64,000 nucleotides of DNA from NCBI GenBank assembly GCA_963825445.1, contig CAWGTM010000002.1, positions 186,001 to 250,000 of the forward strand, written 5' to 3'. The position numbers and the translations under genes were made by a program. Shown piece by piece: positions 16,502 to 24,344 of the stretch. Below the pieces are notes generated by a model. The model worked only from the letters and a program-made list of their open reading frames with translations. It made no database searches and had not been told where the DNA came from. This DNA comes from Actinophytocola sp963825445. Lineage in GTDB: Bacteria; Actinomycetota; Actinomycetes; Mycobacteriales; Pseudonocardiaceae. Each line of letters starts with the position of its first letter. Positions within the stretch are counted from its first letter, which is position 1.

Positions 16502-17161
16502 TCAGCGAAGCAACCGGGTGCGGCCGGTCTTGGTCCACGAGTCGAGCAGCCGCGCCTCGGCGGCGATCTGGTGCTCCGGTCCGACCTTGCACGAGGTGCC
16601 GTCGGCGTGCATCCAGGACTTCTGGTTGGGGTCGTCGATGAACGAGTACCCGGTGAGGAGCAGTTCAGCGTTCGGGTAGGCGGTCCGCGCGATCCAGGCG
16701 GCCATGGTGCCGGTGGTCGCCCAGGTGGACTCCTCGCGGCTCGGCTGGCCGAGCGCGTCGGACAGCGGCAGCGTGACCTCACGGTTGCTCACCGGTACGA
16801 ATCCCAGATCCGGCGGCCACCAGCCAGGAATGACGTCCGGCTCCCAGTGCAGTCGACCCGGCTCGACCATCAGGTACAAACGCTCGCTGTAGTTCTCGAA
16901 CACCCACCGTGTCGCCCGCAGCGCCCGGTTGAACACCACGACGTGGCAGTTGCTGCCCACGGTCGGGGGCTGGCCGGGGTCGTCGAGCACGAATCCGTTG
17001 ACGCGGAACACCAGGTCGGCGTCGTCGACTGCCTTGGCGCGCTCGGCATCCGGCTGCATCGGCATGTTGCCGACAACTGCCACGGTTCGCGGCTCGGGAT
17101 GCACGGCGTAGACGTCAAGTAGCGAGCGAAGCACGCTGGGTGGGGCGCCGACGTCGACCAT
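16502..17161 (-). CDS. Sialyltransferase (GT29)-like glycosyltransferase
   Basis: The 219-residue protein carries elements that resemble the sialylmotifs of GT29 enzymes. These are an L-like 'RTVAVVGNMPM...VDDADLVFRVN', an S-like 'STWATTGTMAAWIA', then 'LLTGYSFIDDP' and a VS-like His...Glu pair ('HADGTSCKVGPEHQIAAE'). Next to a full pseudaminic acid pathway, it is the best candidate for transferring the nonulosonic acid from CMP. The start is ambiguous: ATG at 17161 or GTG at 17185. Its ATG overlaps, on the opposite strand, an ATG in the frame of wzm (CATG at 17159-17162). No membrane anchor is seen. Confidence 0.65.
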   Translation of the reverse strand: MVDVGAPPSVLRSLLDVYAVHPEPRTVAVVGNMPMQPDAERAKAVDDADLVFRVNGFVLDDPGQPPTVGSNCHVVVFNRALRATRWVFENYSERLYLMVEPGRLHWEPDVIPGWWPPDLGFVPVSNREVTLPLSDALGQPSREESTWATTGTMAAWIARTAYPNAELLLTGYSFIDDPNQKSWMHADGTSCKVGPEHQIAAEARLLDSWTKTGRTRLLR

Positions 17162-17280
17162 GAGCGCAGAAGCTACCAGGGTCACAGCGAGACAAATCCG
17201 CCGGACTCTTGCGAGAGCACGGGTTTACGCGCAGGTCGCGGGCGATATCCGGCCCCTGATCGAGCGCCGCGGGCCGCCGG

Positions 17281-17286
17281 TAGGCT
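17281..17286 (+). promoter_or_regulatory. Predicted -10 box for leaderless wzm
   Basis: TAGGCT stands 8 nt before the GTG at 17295 and fits the actinobacterial TANNNT -10. It supports 17295 rather than the ATG at 17160 as the true start, and leaves room for divergent promoters. Confidence 0.5.
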
Positions 17287-17294
17287 CGGCTCCC

Positions 17295-18212
17295 GTGCCA
17301 CTAACCACCCCTGCTGAGCAGGAGCAGGCTCCTCCGCCGCCATCAACCCGCAGTTGGTCGCGTGCCTGGGACGACATCGTCCAGGGCACGAAGCAGAAGG
17401 AACTGTGGGGCCACCTCGGGTGGCAGGACATCAAACAGCGCTACCGACGGTCGGTCATCGGACCACTGTGGATCACGCTGTCCATGGCCATCACGGCCAT
17501 CGGCCTCGGCCTGCTGTACTCACAGCTGCTCGGCCAGGATCTCGAGTACTTCCTGCCATACATCACGGTCGGCTTCATCGTGTGGAACTTCATGAACGGA
17601 TGCCTGTTGGAGGGCACCGAGACGTTCATCCGCAACGAGGGTCTGATCAAGCACCTGCCGGCGCCACTCACCGTGTACGCGCTGCGCACCGTGTGGCGAC
17701 TCACGCTGATGTTCGCGCACAACCTGCTGGTGTACGTGATCGTGGTGGCCATCTTCTGGTCGAACCTCAACGAGCCGTACCGGATGTCGGAGATGACGGC
17801 ACGCTGCACCCGGGCATCGACCTGATCGATCCTGCTGGCGATCCCGGCGTTCGTGCTGCTCGCGTTCAACGGCGGCTGGGTGGCGATCCTGTTCGGCATC
17901 ATCACCACCCGCTACCGCGACATCCCGCCGGTCATCAGCAGCTTCATCCAGCTGCTGTTCTTCATGACGCCGATCGTGTGGACCACCGACATCCTCACCA
18001 CCGTCGACCTCGGCGGGGACGCGAGCTGGAAGGTGCTGGTGGCCGAACTCAACCCGCTGTACCACTACGTCCAGATCCTCCGGGCGCCGCTCATCGGCAA
18101 CGAACAGAGCTGGCACCACTGGGCGGTGGTCGGCGGGTTTACCGTTGTGGGGTGGGCGCTGGCCTTCGTGGCCATGCGCAACTACCGCGCCCGTGTTTCC
18201 TACTGGGTCTGA
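17295..18212 (+). pseudogene. wzm: Wzm, ABC-2 permease for galactan export, interrupted by two compensating indels
   Basis: The gene would encode the membrane half of the Wzm-Wzt exporter that flips lipid-linked galactan (Rv3783-like). 'LGWQDIKQRYRRSVIGPLW' and, after the break, 'WVAILFGIITTRYRDIPPVI' are family hallmarks. The first frame ends at TGA 17823-17825. Between about 17795 and 17822 the homologous sequence lies in another frame ('GTLHPGIDL'), and from 17826 the original frame resumes (SILLAIPAFVLL). One base is apparently missing near 17798 and an extra A is present near 17824. This is either real decay or two sequencing errors in one short stretch. Confidence 0.85.
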
Positions 18213-18230
18213 TGGAGGCGAGAGAACGAC

Positions 18231-19049
18231 ATGGTTGGCATTGACGTCTGGAACGCCTCCGTCGACTTCCCGATCTTCGACGCGAAGACGAGGTCGCTGA
18301 AGAAGGCGGTGCTCGGCAAGGTCGGCGGCAAGATCGGCACCGAACAACGGGTGCCGATCATCGAGGCCCTGCACGACATCACGTTGTCGCTCAAGGAAGG
18401 CGACCGCGTCGCCCTGGTCGGCCACAACGGCGCCGGCAAGTCCACGCTGCTGCGCCTGCTCGCGGGCATCTACGAGCCGACGAGAGGGTCCTCGCGGATC
18501 GTCGGCAAGATCGCGCCCGTGTTCGACCTCGGCGTCGGCATGGATCCGGAGATCTCCGGCCTCGAGAACATCATGATCCGCGGGCTGTTCCTCGGCATGC
18601 ACCGCAAGCAGATGGAGAAGCGGGTCGACGACATCGCGGAGTTCACCGAACTCGGTGACTACCTGCAGATGCCGCTGCGGACGTACTCCACAGGCATGCG
18701 CGTGCGACTCGCGCTCGGCGTGGTCACCTCCATCGACCCGGAGATCCTGCTGCTCGACGAGGGCATCGGCGCGGTCGACGCGGCGTTCCTCGCCAAGGCG
18801 CGGACGCGACTGGTCGATCTGGTGAACCGTTCCGGCATGTTGGTGTTCGCCTCGCACCAGGACGACCTATTGTTCGAGCTGTGTAACACGGCCATCTGGA
18901 TGGACGAGGGTCATGTGAAGCAGCACGGCTCGCTGCGCGAGGTGCTCACCAGCTACAAGGGGCGCGATCCCTTCGCCCACTTGGACAAGGACACGCTGGA
19001 GCGGCTCGGCGAGGAGCCCGTGCTCACCACGAAGAGCGGCGAGGTCTGA
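18231..19049 (+). CDS. wzt: Wzt, ABC transporter ATPase for galactan export
   Basis: This 272-residue ATPase (Rv3781-like) powers the Wzm permease. Walker A is at residues 64-72 (GHNGAGKST), the signature is 'YSTGMRVRLALG', and Walker B is 'EILLLDEGIGAVD', with the H-loop in FASHQDD. It has the short C-terminus of the mycobacterial type, without a carbohydrate-binding module. A GAGG sequence precedes the ATG, and glfT1 starts at the overlapping last base. Confidence 0.93.
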   Translation: MVGIDVWNASVDFPIFDAKTRSLKKAVLGKVGGKIGTEQRVPIIEALHDITLSLKEGDRVALVGHNGAGKSTLLRLLAGIYEPTRGSSRIVGKIAPVFDLGVGMDPEISGLENIMIRGLFLGMHRKQMEKRVDDIAEFTELGDYLQMPLRTYSTGMRVRLALGVVTSIDPEILLLDEGIGAVDAAFLAKARTRLVDLVNRSGMLVFASHQDDLLFELCNTAIWMDEGHVKQHGSLREVLTSYKGRDPFAHLDKDTLERLGEEPVLTTKSGEV

Positions 19050-19954
19050 TGAGTGATCGTGAGCAGTTGCCGACGGGCGCGGTGGTGGCCGTGGTGGTCA
19101 CCCGGCATCGCCGGGAGCTGCTCGCCGACTCACTGAAGATGATCGCCGCGCAGACCCGGCCGCCGGAGCACCTGGTGGTCGTGGACAACGGGCCGGACGA
19201 GCCCGTGCGCGACATCGTCGACAGCTGTCCGCTGCCCACCACCTACCTGCTCTCGCAGCGCAACCTCGGTGGCGCGGGCGGGTTCGCGCTCGGCATGCTC
19301 CACGCTCTCGCGCTCGGCGCGGAGTGGGTGTGGTGCGCCGACGACGACGGACGGCCGGCCGACGAGACCGTGCTGGAGATCCTGCTCGACGAGGCGACCA
19401 AGCGGAACCTCGCGGAGATCTCCCCGGTGGTCAGCAACATCAACGCGCCGGAGAAGCTGGCGTTCCCGCTGCGCCGGGGGCTCACCTGGAAGCGCAGCTC
19501 GGCCGAGTTGGGCACCGACTTCCTGCCGGGCATCGCGTCGCTGTTCAACGGCGCGCTGTTCCGGGCGTCGACCCTCGATGTGGTCGGCGTGCCGGACTAC
19601 CGGCTGTTCTTCCGCGGCGACGAGGTGGAGATCCACCGCAGGCTCACGCGCTCGGGGCTGCCGTTCGGCACCAGCCTGCGCGCGACCTACCTGCACCCGG
19701 ACGGCTCGGACGAGTTCAAGCCCATGCTCGGCGGCCGACTCCACGCGCAGGACCCGGAGAACGAGGTCAAGCGGTACTACACGTATCGCAACCGCGGATA
19801 TCTGCTGTCGCAGCCGGGACTGCGCAAGATCGGCATGCTGGAGCTGATCCGGTTCGGCCTGTACTTCATCGGCACGAAGCGCGACCCGAAGGCGTTCATG
19901 CAGTGGCTGAAGCTGGTTCGCCAGGGCCGCAAGGAGCGCTTCTTCCGGTTCTAG
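19049..19954 (+). CDS. glfT1: GlfT1, initiating galactofuranosyltransferase
   Basis: This 301-residue GT2 enzyme (Rv3782-like) adds the first galactofuranose residues to the decaprenyl-PP-GlcNAc-Rha linker. Motifs are 'VVTRHRRELLADSL', 'VVVDNGPDE', 'QRNLGGAGGFALG', the metal-binding ADDDG, and an acceptor-side FFRGDEVEIHRR. It directly follows wzt, as in mycobacteria, where the export and initiation genes are also clustered. Its TAG stop overlaps the left end of repeat R3. Confidence 0.92.
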   Translation: MSDREQLPTGAVVAVVVTRHRRELLADSLKMIAAQTRPPEHLVVVDNGPDEPVRDIVDSCPLPTTYLLSQRNLGGAGGFALGMLHALALGAEWVWCADDDGRPADETVLEILLDEATKRNLAEISPVVSNINAPEKLAFPLRRGLTWKRSSAELGTDFLPGIASLFNGALFRASTLDVVGVPDYRLFFRGDEVEIHRRLTRSGLPFGTSLRATYLHPDGSDEFKPMLGGRLHAQDPENEVKRYYTYRNRGYLLSQPGLRKIGMLELIRFGLYFIGTKRDPKAFMQWLKLVRQGRKERFFRF

Positions 19955-20027
19955 AGGCCGCGCGAGCAGGGTCGGTGGATGCCCGTCGTGATCGAGGTGC
20001 GCCGCCAGCCCTGTTCGCGCGGCCTCT
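19953..20027. repeat. Nested-hairpin dispersed repeat, copy R3 (75 bp, core deleted)
   Basis: The outer arms AGAGGCCGCGCGAGCAGGG and CCCTGTTCGCGCGGCCTCT pair almost perfectly. Between them are the left inner segment up to CGAGGT and the last bases GCGCCGCCAG of the right inner segment; the central hairpin of R1/R2 is absent. It begins inside the glfT1 stop codon and probably acts as its terminator. Confidence 0.9.
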
Positions 20028-20030
20028 CAG

Positions 20031-20052
20031 CCCGTAGCGGATCCGCTACGGG
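20031..20052. promoter_or_regulatory. 22-bp perfect palindrome upstream of the gene at 20098
   Basis: Two 11-bp halves, CCCGTAGCGGA and TCCGCTACGGG, form an uninterrupted palindrome 46 bp before the ATG at 20098 and 4 bp after repeat R3. It is a candidate operator, or an extra stem adding to termination after glfT1. Confidence 0.5.
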
Positions 20053-20097
20053 TGAACCCGTCTTGCCGTGCGGCTTCGGCGGGTGTGGGGTCGGGGC

Positions 20098-20367
20098 ATG
20101 GCTGATTCCAAGCGTGCTCTCGTGCTTCACCTGTCCGGCGGCGGCGAGCCGCTGGTGTTCGCGCTCTCCGAGGAGGGCGCTACAGACCTCGACGCCCGGC
20201 TGGCCCAGTTGCTCACCGACGGGCAGGTCTTCGCGCCCGCGTTGGCCGACGGTTCCACGGTGGCCGTGAACTTCGCGCACGTGGTCACCGCGCATCTCGA
20301 CGAACTGCCGCCGCTCGCGCGGGTCTACGGCAGCGGGCAGCCGAAGCGGCACGGGTTTGCCAACTGA
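20098..20367 (+). CDS. Small conserved protein of unknown function
   Basis: This 89-residue soluble protein starts MADSKRALVLHLSGGGEPLVF, with GGGGTCGGGG upstream of the ATG. It is a mixed alpha/beta domain with no catalytic motif or membrane segment. The stop lies within the inverted repeat upstream of the MarR-GNAT gene. No function is proposed. Confidence 0.65.
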   Translation: MADSKRALVLHLSGGGEPLVFALSEEGATDLDARLAQLLTDGQVFAPALADGSTVAVNFAHVVTAHLDELPPLARVYGSGQPKRHGFAN

Positions 20368-20387
20368 CCTTCTCTGACTAAGGTCAG
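20364..20387. promoter_or_regulatory. Likely MarR operator (8-8-8 inverted repeat)
   Basis: CTGACCTT and AAGGTCAG are separated by 8 nt and end 3 bp before the start codon of the MarR-GNAT gene. The geometry and position suit autorepression by that regulator. Confidence 0.55.
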
Positions 20388-20390
20388 GGA

Positions 20391-21266
20391 ATGGACCAGA
20401 TCGCTCAGGTTCGCCGGTTCAATCGGCTGGTCACGCAGCGGGTCGGTGCGCTCGACGACCACTACCTCGCCCGCGACCGGCCGCTCGGCGAGGCCCGGCT
20501 GCTCTTCGAGATCGGACCCGACGGCGTGGACGTCCGCACGCTGCGGGCCCGGCTCGACCTCGATTCCGGCTACCTCAGCAGGCTGCTGCGCTCGCTGGAG
20601 GCGGCCGGACTGATCACCGTGACGGCCAGCGACAACGACCGGCGCGTCCGCGTCGCCCGCCGCACGGAGGCCGGGGTCGCGGAGGCGGCGGAGCTGGACG
20701 AGCGGTCGAACGCGCTGGCGTCGTCCTTCCTCGATCCCCTCAACGCCGGCCAGCGCGAGCGGCTGGTCCGGGCCATGGGCGAGGTCGGCCGGCTCCTCAC
20801 GGCCGGGCTGGTCACCGTCACGCAGACCGACCCCGACCACGACGACGCCGTGTACTGCCGCACCGCCTACTTCGCCGAGCTGGACCGGCGCTTCCCCGAG
20901 GGCCACGACCCGGCACGGGCCATCCCCGTGGACAGCGGCGCGCTGCGGCTGCCGAAGGGCCTGATGCTGGTCGCCTACCTGCACGGCGACCCGGTGGGGT
21001 GCGGAGCGCTGCGGTTCCTGCCGGGCGAGCCGGCCCACCTGAAGCGGATGTGGGTGGCCGACGCCGTGCGAGGCCTCGGCATCGGCAGGCGACTGCTGGC
21101 CGAGCTGGAGGCCAAGGCCGCCGGCCACGGCTGCGACGCCGTCCACCTGGAGACGCACAACGCGCTTCCCGAGGCCATGGGCATGTACCGGGCGGCGGGG
21201 TACGTGGAGGTCGAACCGTTCAACGACGAGTACTTCGCGCACCACTGGTTCGAGAAGAAGCTCTAA
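20391..21266 (+). CDS. MarR-type regulator fused to GNAT acetyltransferase
   Basis: The protein has 291 residues. The N-terminal 145 form a MarR winged helix ('GEARLLFEIGPDGVDVRTLRARLDLDSGYLSRLLRSLEAAGLI', 'DNDRRVRVARRTEAG' wing). The C-terminal 130 form a GNAT domain whose acetyl-CoA loop is 'VADAVRGLGIGRRLL'. Fusions of this kind are widespread in actinobacteria, and the acetylated substrate is usually unknown. It ends 4 bp into the convergent gtrA gene. The inverted repeat at 20364-20387 suggests self-control. Confidence 0.88.
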   Translation: MDQIAQVRRFNRLVTQRVGALDDHYLARDRPLGEARLLFEIGPDGVDVRTLRARLDLDSGYLSRLLRSLEAAGLITVTASDNDRRVRVARRTEAGVAEAAELDERSNALASSFLDPLNAGQRERLVRAMGEVGRLLTAGLVTVTQTDPDHDDAVYCRTAYFAELDRRFPEGHDPARAIPVDSGALRLPKGLMLVAYLHGDPVGCGALRFLPGEPAHLKRMWVADAVRGLGIGRRLLAELEAKAAGHGCDAVHLETHNALPEAMGMYRAAGYVEVEPFNDEYFAHHWFEKKL

Positions 21267-21682
21267 CGCGCGCGGAACACCACGGTGCGGAGCATCACGA
21301 AGTTGATCACTGTGGCGGTGCCCTGCGCGATCGCCCAGGCCAGCGTGATCTTCCAGCCGAACTCCGGCAGCAGATGCAGGACCAGCGCGTTCGTGCCGAC
21401 GTTCACGAAGAACGTGGTGGTGTAGAGCAGCGCGAAACCGCCGACCTGGGCGGCGCCGCCGTTGTTGCCGGCCGCGAACGTGAAGCGCCGGTTGAGGAAG
21501 AACGCCGTGGTGGTGCCGGCGATGAAGCTCACGGCCTTGGCCAGGTGAATCCAGGCATCGAGCTGGAGCAGCAGCTGGTAGACGCCGAAGTCGACGAGCG
21601 CGCAGAAAGCCCCGATCAGCACGAAGCGGCCGAGCTGGTTCACCAGCCCGAGCTTCGGCGGTCCGGCTTCCACAGCGGTCAC
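21263..21682 (-). CDS. GtrA family membrane protein (Rv3789-like)
   Basis: This 139-residue protein has four membrane helices and the GtrA opening 'QLGRFVLIGAFCALVDFGVY'. In mycobacteria the homologue beside dprE1 (Rv3789) has been linked to decaprenyl-phosphoryl-arabinose handling or to anchoring arabinosyltransferases. The start is the GTG at 21682, with GGAGGG 7 nt upstream; the adjacent GTG at 21685 is also possible. It is divergent from dprE1, with 70 bp between starts. Confidence 0.88.
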   Translation of the reverse strand: MTAVEAGPPKLGLVNQLGRFVLIGAFCALVDFGVYQLLLQLDAWIHLAKAVSFIAGTTTAFFLNRRFTFAAGNNGGAAQVGGFALLYTTTFFVNVGTNALVLHLLPEFGWKITLAWAIAQGTATVINFVMLRTVVFRAR

Positions 21683-21739
21683 CACACAACCCTCCAGGCT
21701 CGACGGCGACGCCAGTCTAGGAGCCGACCCCGACCCCCG

Positions 21740-21745
21740 TACCCT
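21740..21745 (+). promoter_or_regulatory. Predicted -10 box for leaderless dprE1
   Basis: TACCCT lies 7 nt before the GTG at 21753; there is no ribosome-binding site, as expected for a leaderless mRNA. Confidence 0.5.
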
Positions 21746-21752
21746 CGGTGCC

Positions 21753-23114
21753 GTGAAGCCAGAGGATGACGAGCTGGCCAGGCTCACCGGATGGGGACGA
21801 ACCGCTCCGAGCACGGCACGGGTGGTTCGCACGGCCGACATCGCGGAGATCGCCTCGGTCGTGCGCACGGCGGGTGACCGCGGCGTGATCGCCAGAGGGC
21901 TCGGCCGCAGCTACGGCGACCCGTCGCAGAACGCGGGTGGCGTGGTCGTGGACATGACCGCGCTCGACCGCATCCACCGCGTGGACGCCGAGTCCGCCAC
22001 GGTCGACGTGGACGCCGGTGTCTCGCTCGACACCCTCATGCGCGCGCTGCTGCCTTTCGGGCTGTGGCTGCCCGTGCTGCCCGGCACCCGGCAGGTGACC
22101 ATCGGTGGCGCCATCGGCAGCGACATCCACGGCAAGGCCCACCACGTGGAGGGCAGCTTCGGCGACCACGTGCGTTCGCTCGACCTGCTCACGGCCGACG
22201 GCGAGATCGCGACGCTCACGCCCGACGGCCCGGACGCCGAGCTGTTCTGGGCCACGGTCGGCGGCATGGGGCTCACGGGCATCGTGCTGCGCGCGACGCT
22301 GAGCCTCAACCACGTGGAGACCGCGTACTTCCTGGTCGACACCGAGCAGCTGCCCAACCTCGACGAGCTGATGGCCCGCCAGTCGGTCGACGACGACAAG
22401 TACGTGGAGTCGGTGTCCTGGTTCGACGTCACGGCCACCGGCCCGAACCTCGGACGGGGCATCCTCACCAGGGCGAACCACGCGAAGCTCGAGGACCTGC
22501 CGGCGAAGAAGCGCCGCGCGCCGCTGAAGTTCGACGCGCCCCAGCTGCTGACCGTGCCGAACCTGTTCCCGCCGGGGATGCTGAACAAGCTGACCGCGCG
22601 GATCTTCAGCGAGGCCTGGTACCGCAAGTCGCCCACGAAGTTGGGTGCCGTGCAGAACATCACCCAGTTCCTGCACCCGCTGGACGTGTTCGGCGAGTGG
22701 AACCGCGGCTACGGCCCGCACGGGTTCCTGCAGTACCAGTTCGTGGTGCCGTTCGGCGCCGAGCAGGTGATCCGGCGGACGGTGGAGCTGGCGGTCGAGA
22801 CCGGTCACGTGTCCGCGCTGAACGTGCTCAAGCGGTTCGGCGACGGCAACCGCGCACCGCTGTCGTTCCCCATGCCCGGCTGGACGCTGTGCCTGGACTT
22901 CCCCATTCGCGACGGGCTCCACGAGCTGTGCGAGGAGCTGGACCGGCTGGTGCTCGACGCCGGCGGGCGCCACTACCTCGCGAAGGAGTCCAGGACCACG
23001 CCCGAGGCCATCCAGCGCGGCTACCCGCGCATTGACGAGTGGCGCAAGGTTCGCGCATCCGTTGACCCCCAAGGCGTCTTCGCCTCAGATCTGTCGAGAA
23101 GGTTGGCTCTGTGA
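21753..23114 (+). CDS. dprE1: DprE1, decaprenylphosphoryl-beta-D-ribose 2'-oxidase
   Basis: This 453-residue FAD enzyme oxidises decaprenyl-phosphoryl-ribose to the 2-keto intermediate in decaprenyl-phosphoryl-arabinose synthesis. The FAD-binding region is 'IARGLGRSYGDPSQNAGG', followed by 'LPGTRQVTIGGAIGSDIHGK'. Cys380, in FPMPGWTLCLDF, corresponds to the cysteine modified by benzothiazinones in M. tuberculosis (Cys387). Lys411 in YLAKESR matches catalytic Lys418. GTGA couples it to dprE2. Confidence 0.95.
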   Translation: MKPEDDELARLTGWGRTAPSTARVVRTADIAEIASVVRTAGDRGVIARGLGRSYGDPSQNAGGVVVDMTALDRIHRVDAESATVDVDAGVSLDTLMRALLPFGLWLPVLPGTRQVTIGGAIGSDIHGKAHHVEGSFGDHVRSLDLLTADGEIATLTPDGPDAELFWATVGGMGLTGIVLRATLSLNHVETAYFLVDTEQLPNLDELMARQSVDDDKYVESVSWFDVTATGPNLGRGILTRANHAKLEDLPAKKRRAPLKFDAPQLLTVPNLFPPGMLNKLTARIFSEAWYRKSPTKLGAVQNITQFLHPLDVFGEWNRGYGPHGFLQYQFVVPFGAEQVIRRTVELAVETGHVSALNVLKRFGDGNRAPLSFPMPGWTLCLDFPIRDGLHELCEELDRLVLDAGGRHYLAKESRTTPEAIQRGYPRIDEWRKVRASVDPQGVFASDLSRRLAL

Positions 23115-23866
23115 TCGACGCAGTCGGAAACCCCCAGTCCCTGCTGCTGCTCGGCGGCACGTCGGAGATCGGCCTGGCCGTGGCCCTGCGCTACGCCAAG
23201 CGCCGGCCGCTGCGGGTGGTGCTCGCCGCTCGGGCGTCGGAGCGGCTGGACAAGGCCGTCACCACGCTGCGCGACGCGGGCGCCACGGTGTCCACGGTGG
23301 AGTTCGACGCGCAGGCTTTCGACACCCACGCGGCCGTGCTGGACAAGGCCTTCGGCGACGGCGACATCGACGTGACGGTGGTGGCGTTCGGTCTGCTCGG
23401 AGACGCGGAGCAGGCCTGGCAGGACCATGCCCGCGCGATCGAGATGGCGCAGGTGAACTACACGGCCGCCGTGTCGGTCGGTGTCCTGCTGGCCGAGCGC
23501 CTGCGCCGCCAGGGGCACGGCCGCGTGGTCGCGCTCTCGTCCGTCGCGGGCGAGCGGGTGCGCCGGACGAACTTCATGTACGGCTCGAACAAGGCCGGCA
23601 TGGACGGGTTCTACCTGGGTCTCGGCGAAGCACTGCGCGGCGAGGGCATCGCGGTGACGGTCGTCCGCCCGGGTTTCGTGCACTCGCGGATGACCGAGGG
23701 CATGAAGCCGGCCCCGCTGGCGGCGACGCCGGAGCAGGTGGCCGAGGTCGTCACGAACGCCGTGGCCAAGCGCAAGGAGCTGGTCTGGGCGCCGGCACCG
23801 CTGCGGATCCTGTTCTCGATCCTGCGCCACGTGCCGAGGGTGATCTTCCGCCGCCTGCCGATCTGA
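23111..23866 (+). CDS. dprE2: DprE2, decaprenylphosphoryl-2-keto-ribose reductase
   Basis: This 251-residue SDR reduces the DprE1 product to decaprenyl-phosphoryl-arabinose with NADH. It has the cofactor loop GGTSEIG near residue 15, the catalytic Ser in 'VVALSSVAGER', and Tyr-x3-Lys in FMYGSNKAGMDGF. The GTG start overlaps the dprE1 stop (GTGA). Confidence 0.95.
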   Translation: MIDAVGNPQSLLLLGGTSEIGLAVALRYAKRRPLRVVLAARASERLDKAVTTLRDAGATVSTVEFDAQAFDTHAAVLDKAFGDGDIDVTVVAFGLLGDAEQAWQDHARAIEMAQVNYTAAVSVGVLLAERLRRQGHGRVVALSSVAGERVRRTNFMYGSNKAGMDGFYLGLGEALRGEGIAVTVVRPGFVHSRMTEGMKPAPLAATPEQVAEVVTNAVAKRKELVWAPAPLRILFSILRHVPRVIFRRLPI

Positions 23867-23871
23867 TCTGC

Positions 23872-23997
23872 TCACCGGATTTCTGCGGCGGCGCGGGTGG
23901 CGCGGGGTGTCGGACACCAGCGGCCCTCGGTGGACGGCGTCGCGGCCGTCTCCTCGAGGGCCTCGAGTACCTGAACGACGCGACTGACCTGCCCCAC
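23872..23997 (-). CDS. Possible 41-residue small protein (weak)
   Basis: This short frame opposite and after dprE2 reads MGQVSRVVQVLEALEETAAT and ends TRAAAEIR. Its codon third positions are GC-rich like those of real genes here. It fills the 187-bp gap between dprE2 and the toxin-antitoxin pair. No homologue is recognised, no clear start signal is seen, and chance cannot be excluded. Confidence 0.22.
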   Translation of the reverse strand: MGQVSRVVQVLEALEETAATPSTEGRWCPTPRATRAAAEIR

Positions 23998-24017
23998 CAC
24001 CGATAATCAGCACGTTG

Positions 24018-24054
24018 TGTACGCCTATGGGAGCTAGGTGTACATTTGTGTACA
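24018..24054. promoter_or_regulatory. Three phased TGTAC boxes at the toxin-antitoxin promoter
   Basis: TGTAC occurs at 24018, 24039 and 24049, the last two as the palindrome TGTACA, the third touching the antitoxin ATG. Spacings of 21 and 10 bp put all sites on one face of the helix, as expected for cooperative antitoxin binding. Confidence 0.5.
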
Positions 24055-24344
24055 TGATTGAGCAGGTGGGGATTCGAGAGCTGCGCGACAATCTGAAGGA
24101 CGTTCTCGAGCGCGTCGAGCGTGGCGAGACCATCGAGATCACGAGGAACGGACGGACCATCGGCATGATCGTGCCCAAGCCGGAGGAGGGCGAGAACCCA
24201 CTCGCTCGACTGATGGCCGAGGGAAAACTGCTCCCCTCTCGCAGTGGTCGCGAAACGGTTCGGCTGCCCAAGCGTGTGCTGCCGTCGCCCGGCGGGCCGT
24301 CCACCGCCGAGGTTATCGACGAGCTCCGGGCCGACCACCGATGA
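24054..24344 (+). CDS. Phd/YefM-type antitoxin
   Basis: This 96-residue antitoxin has the family N-terminus 'IEQVGIRELRDNLKDVLERVERGETIEITRNGRTIGMIVP', which dimerises and binds DNA. The C-terminal 40 residues are Pro/Arg-rich and should neutralise the VapC toxin. The ATG at 24054 lies inside the third TGTACA box, so mRNA is probably leaderless or nearly so. It is coupled to vapC by ATGA. Confidence 0.88.
   Translation: MIEQVGIRELRDNLKDVLERVERGETIEITRNGRTIGMIVPKPEEGENPLARLMAEGKLLPSRSGRETVRLPKRVLPSPGGPSTAEVIDELRADHR

Noticed and set aside
17823..17825. UGA in wzm as a selenocysteine codon
   Set aside because: The homologous sequence before it lies in another frame, so two indels explain it better; no selenocysteine element is visible.
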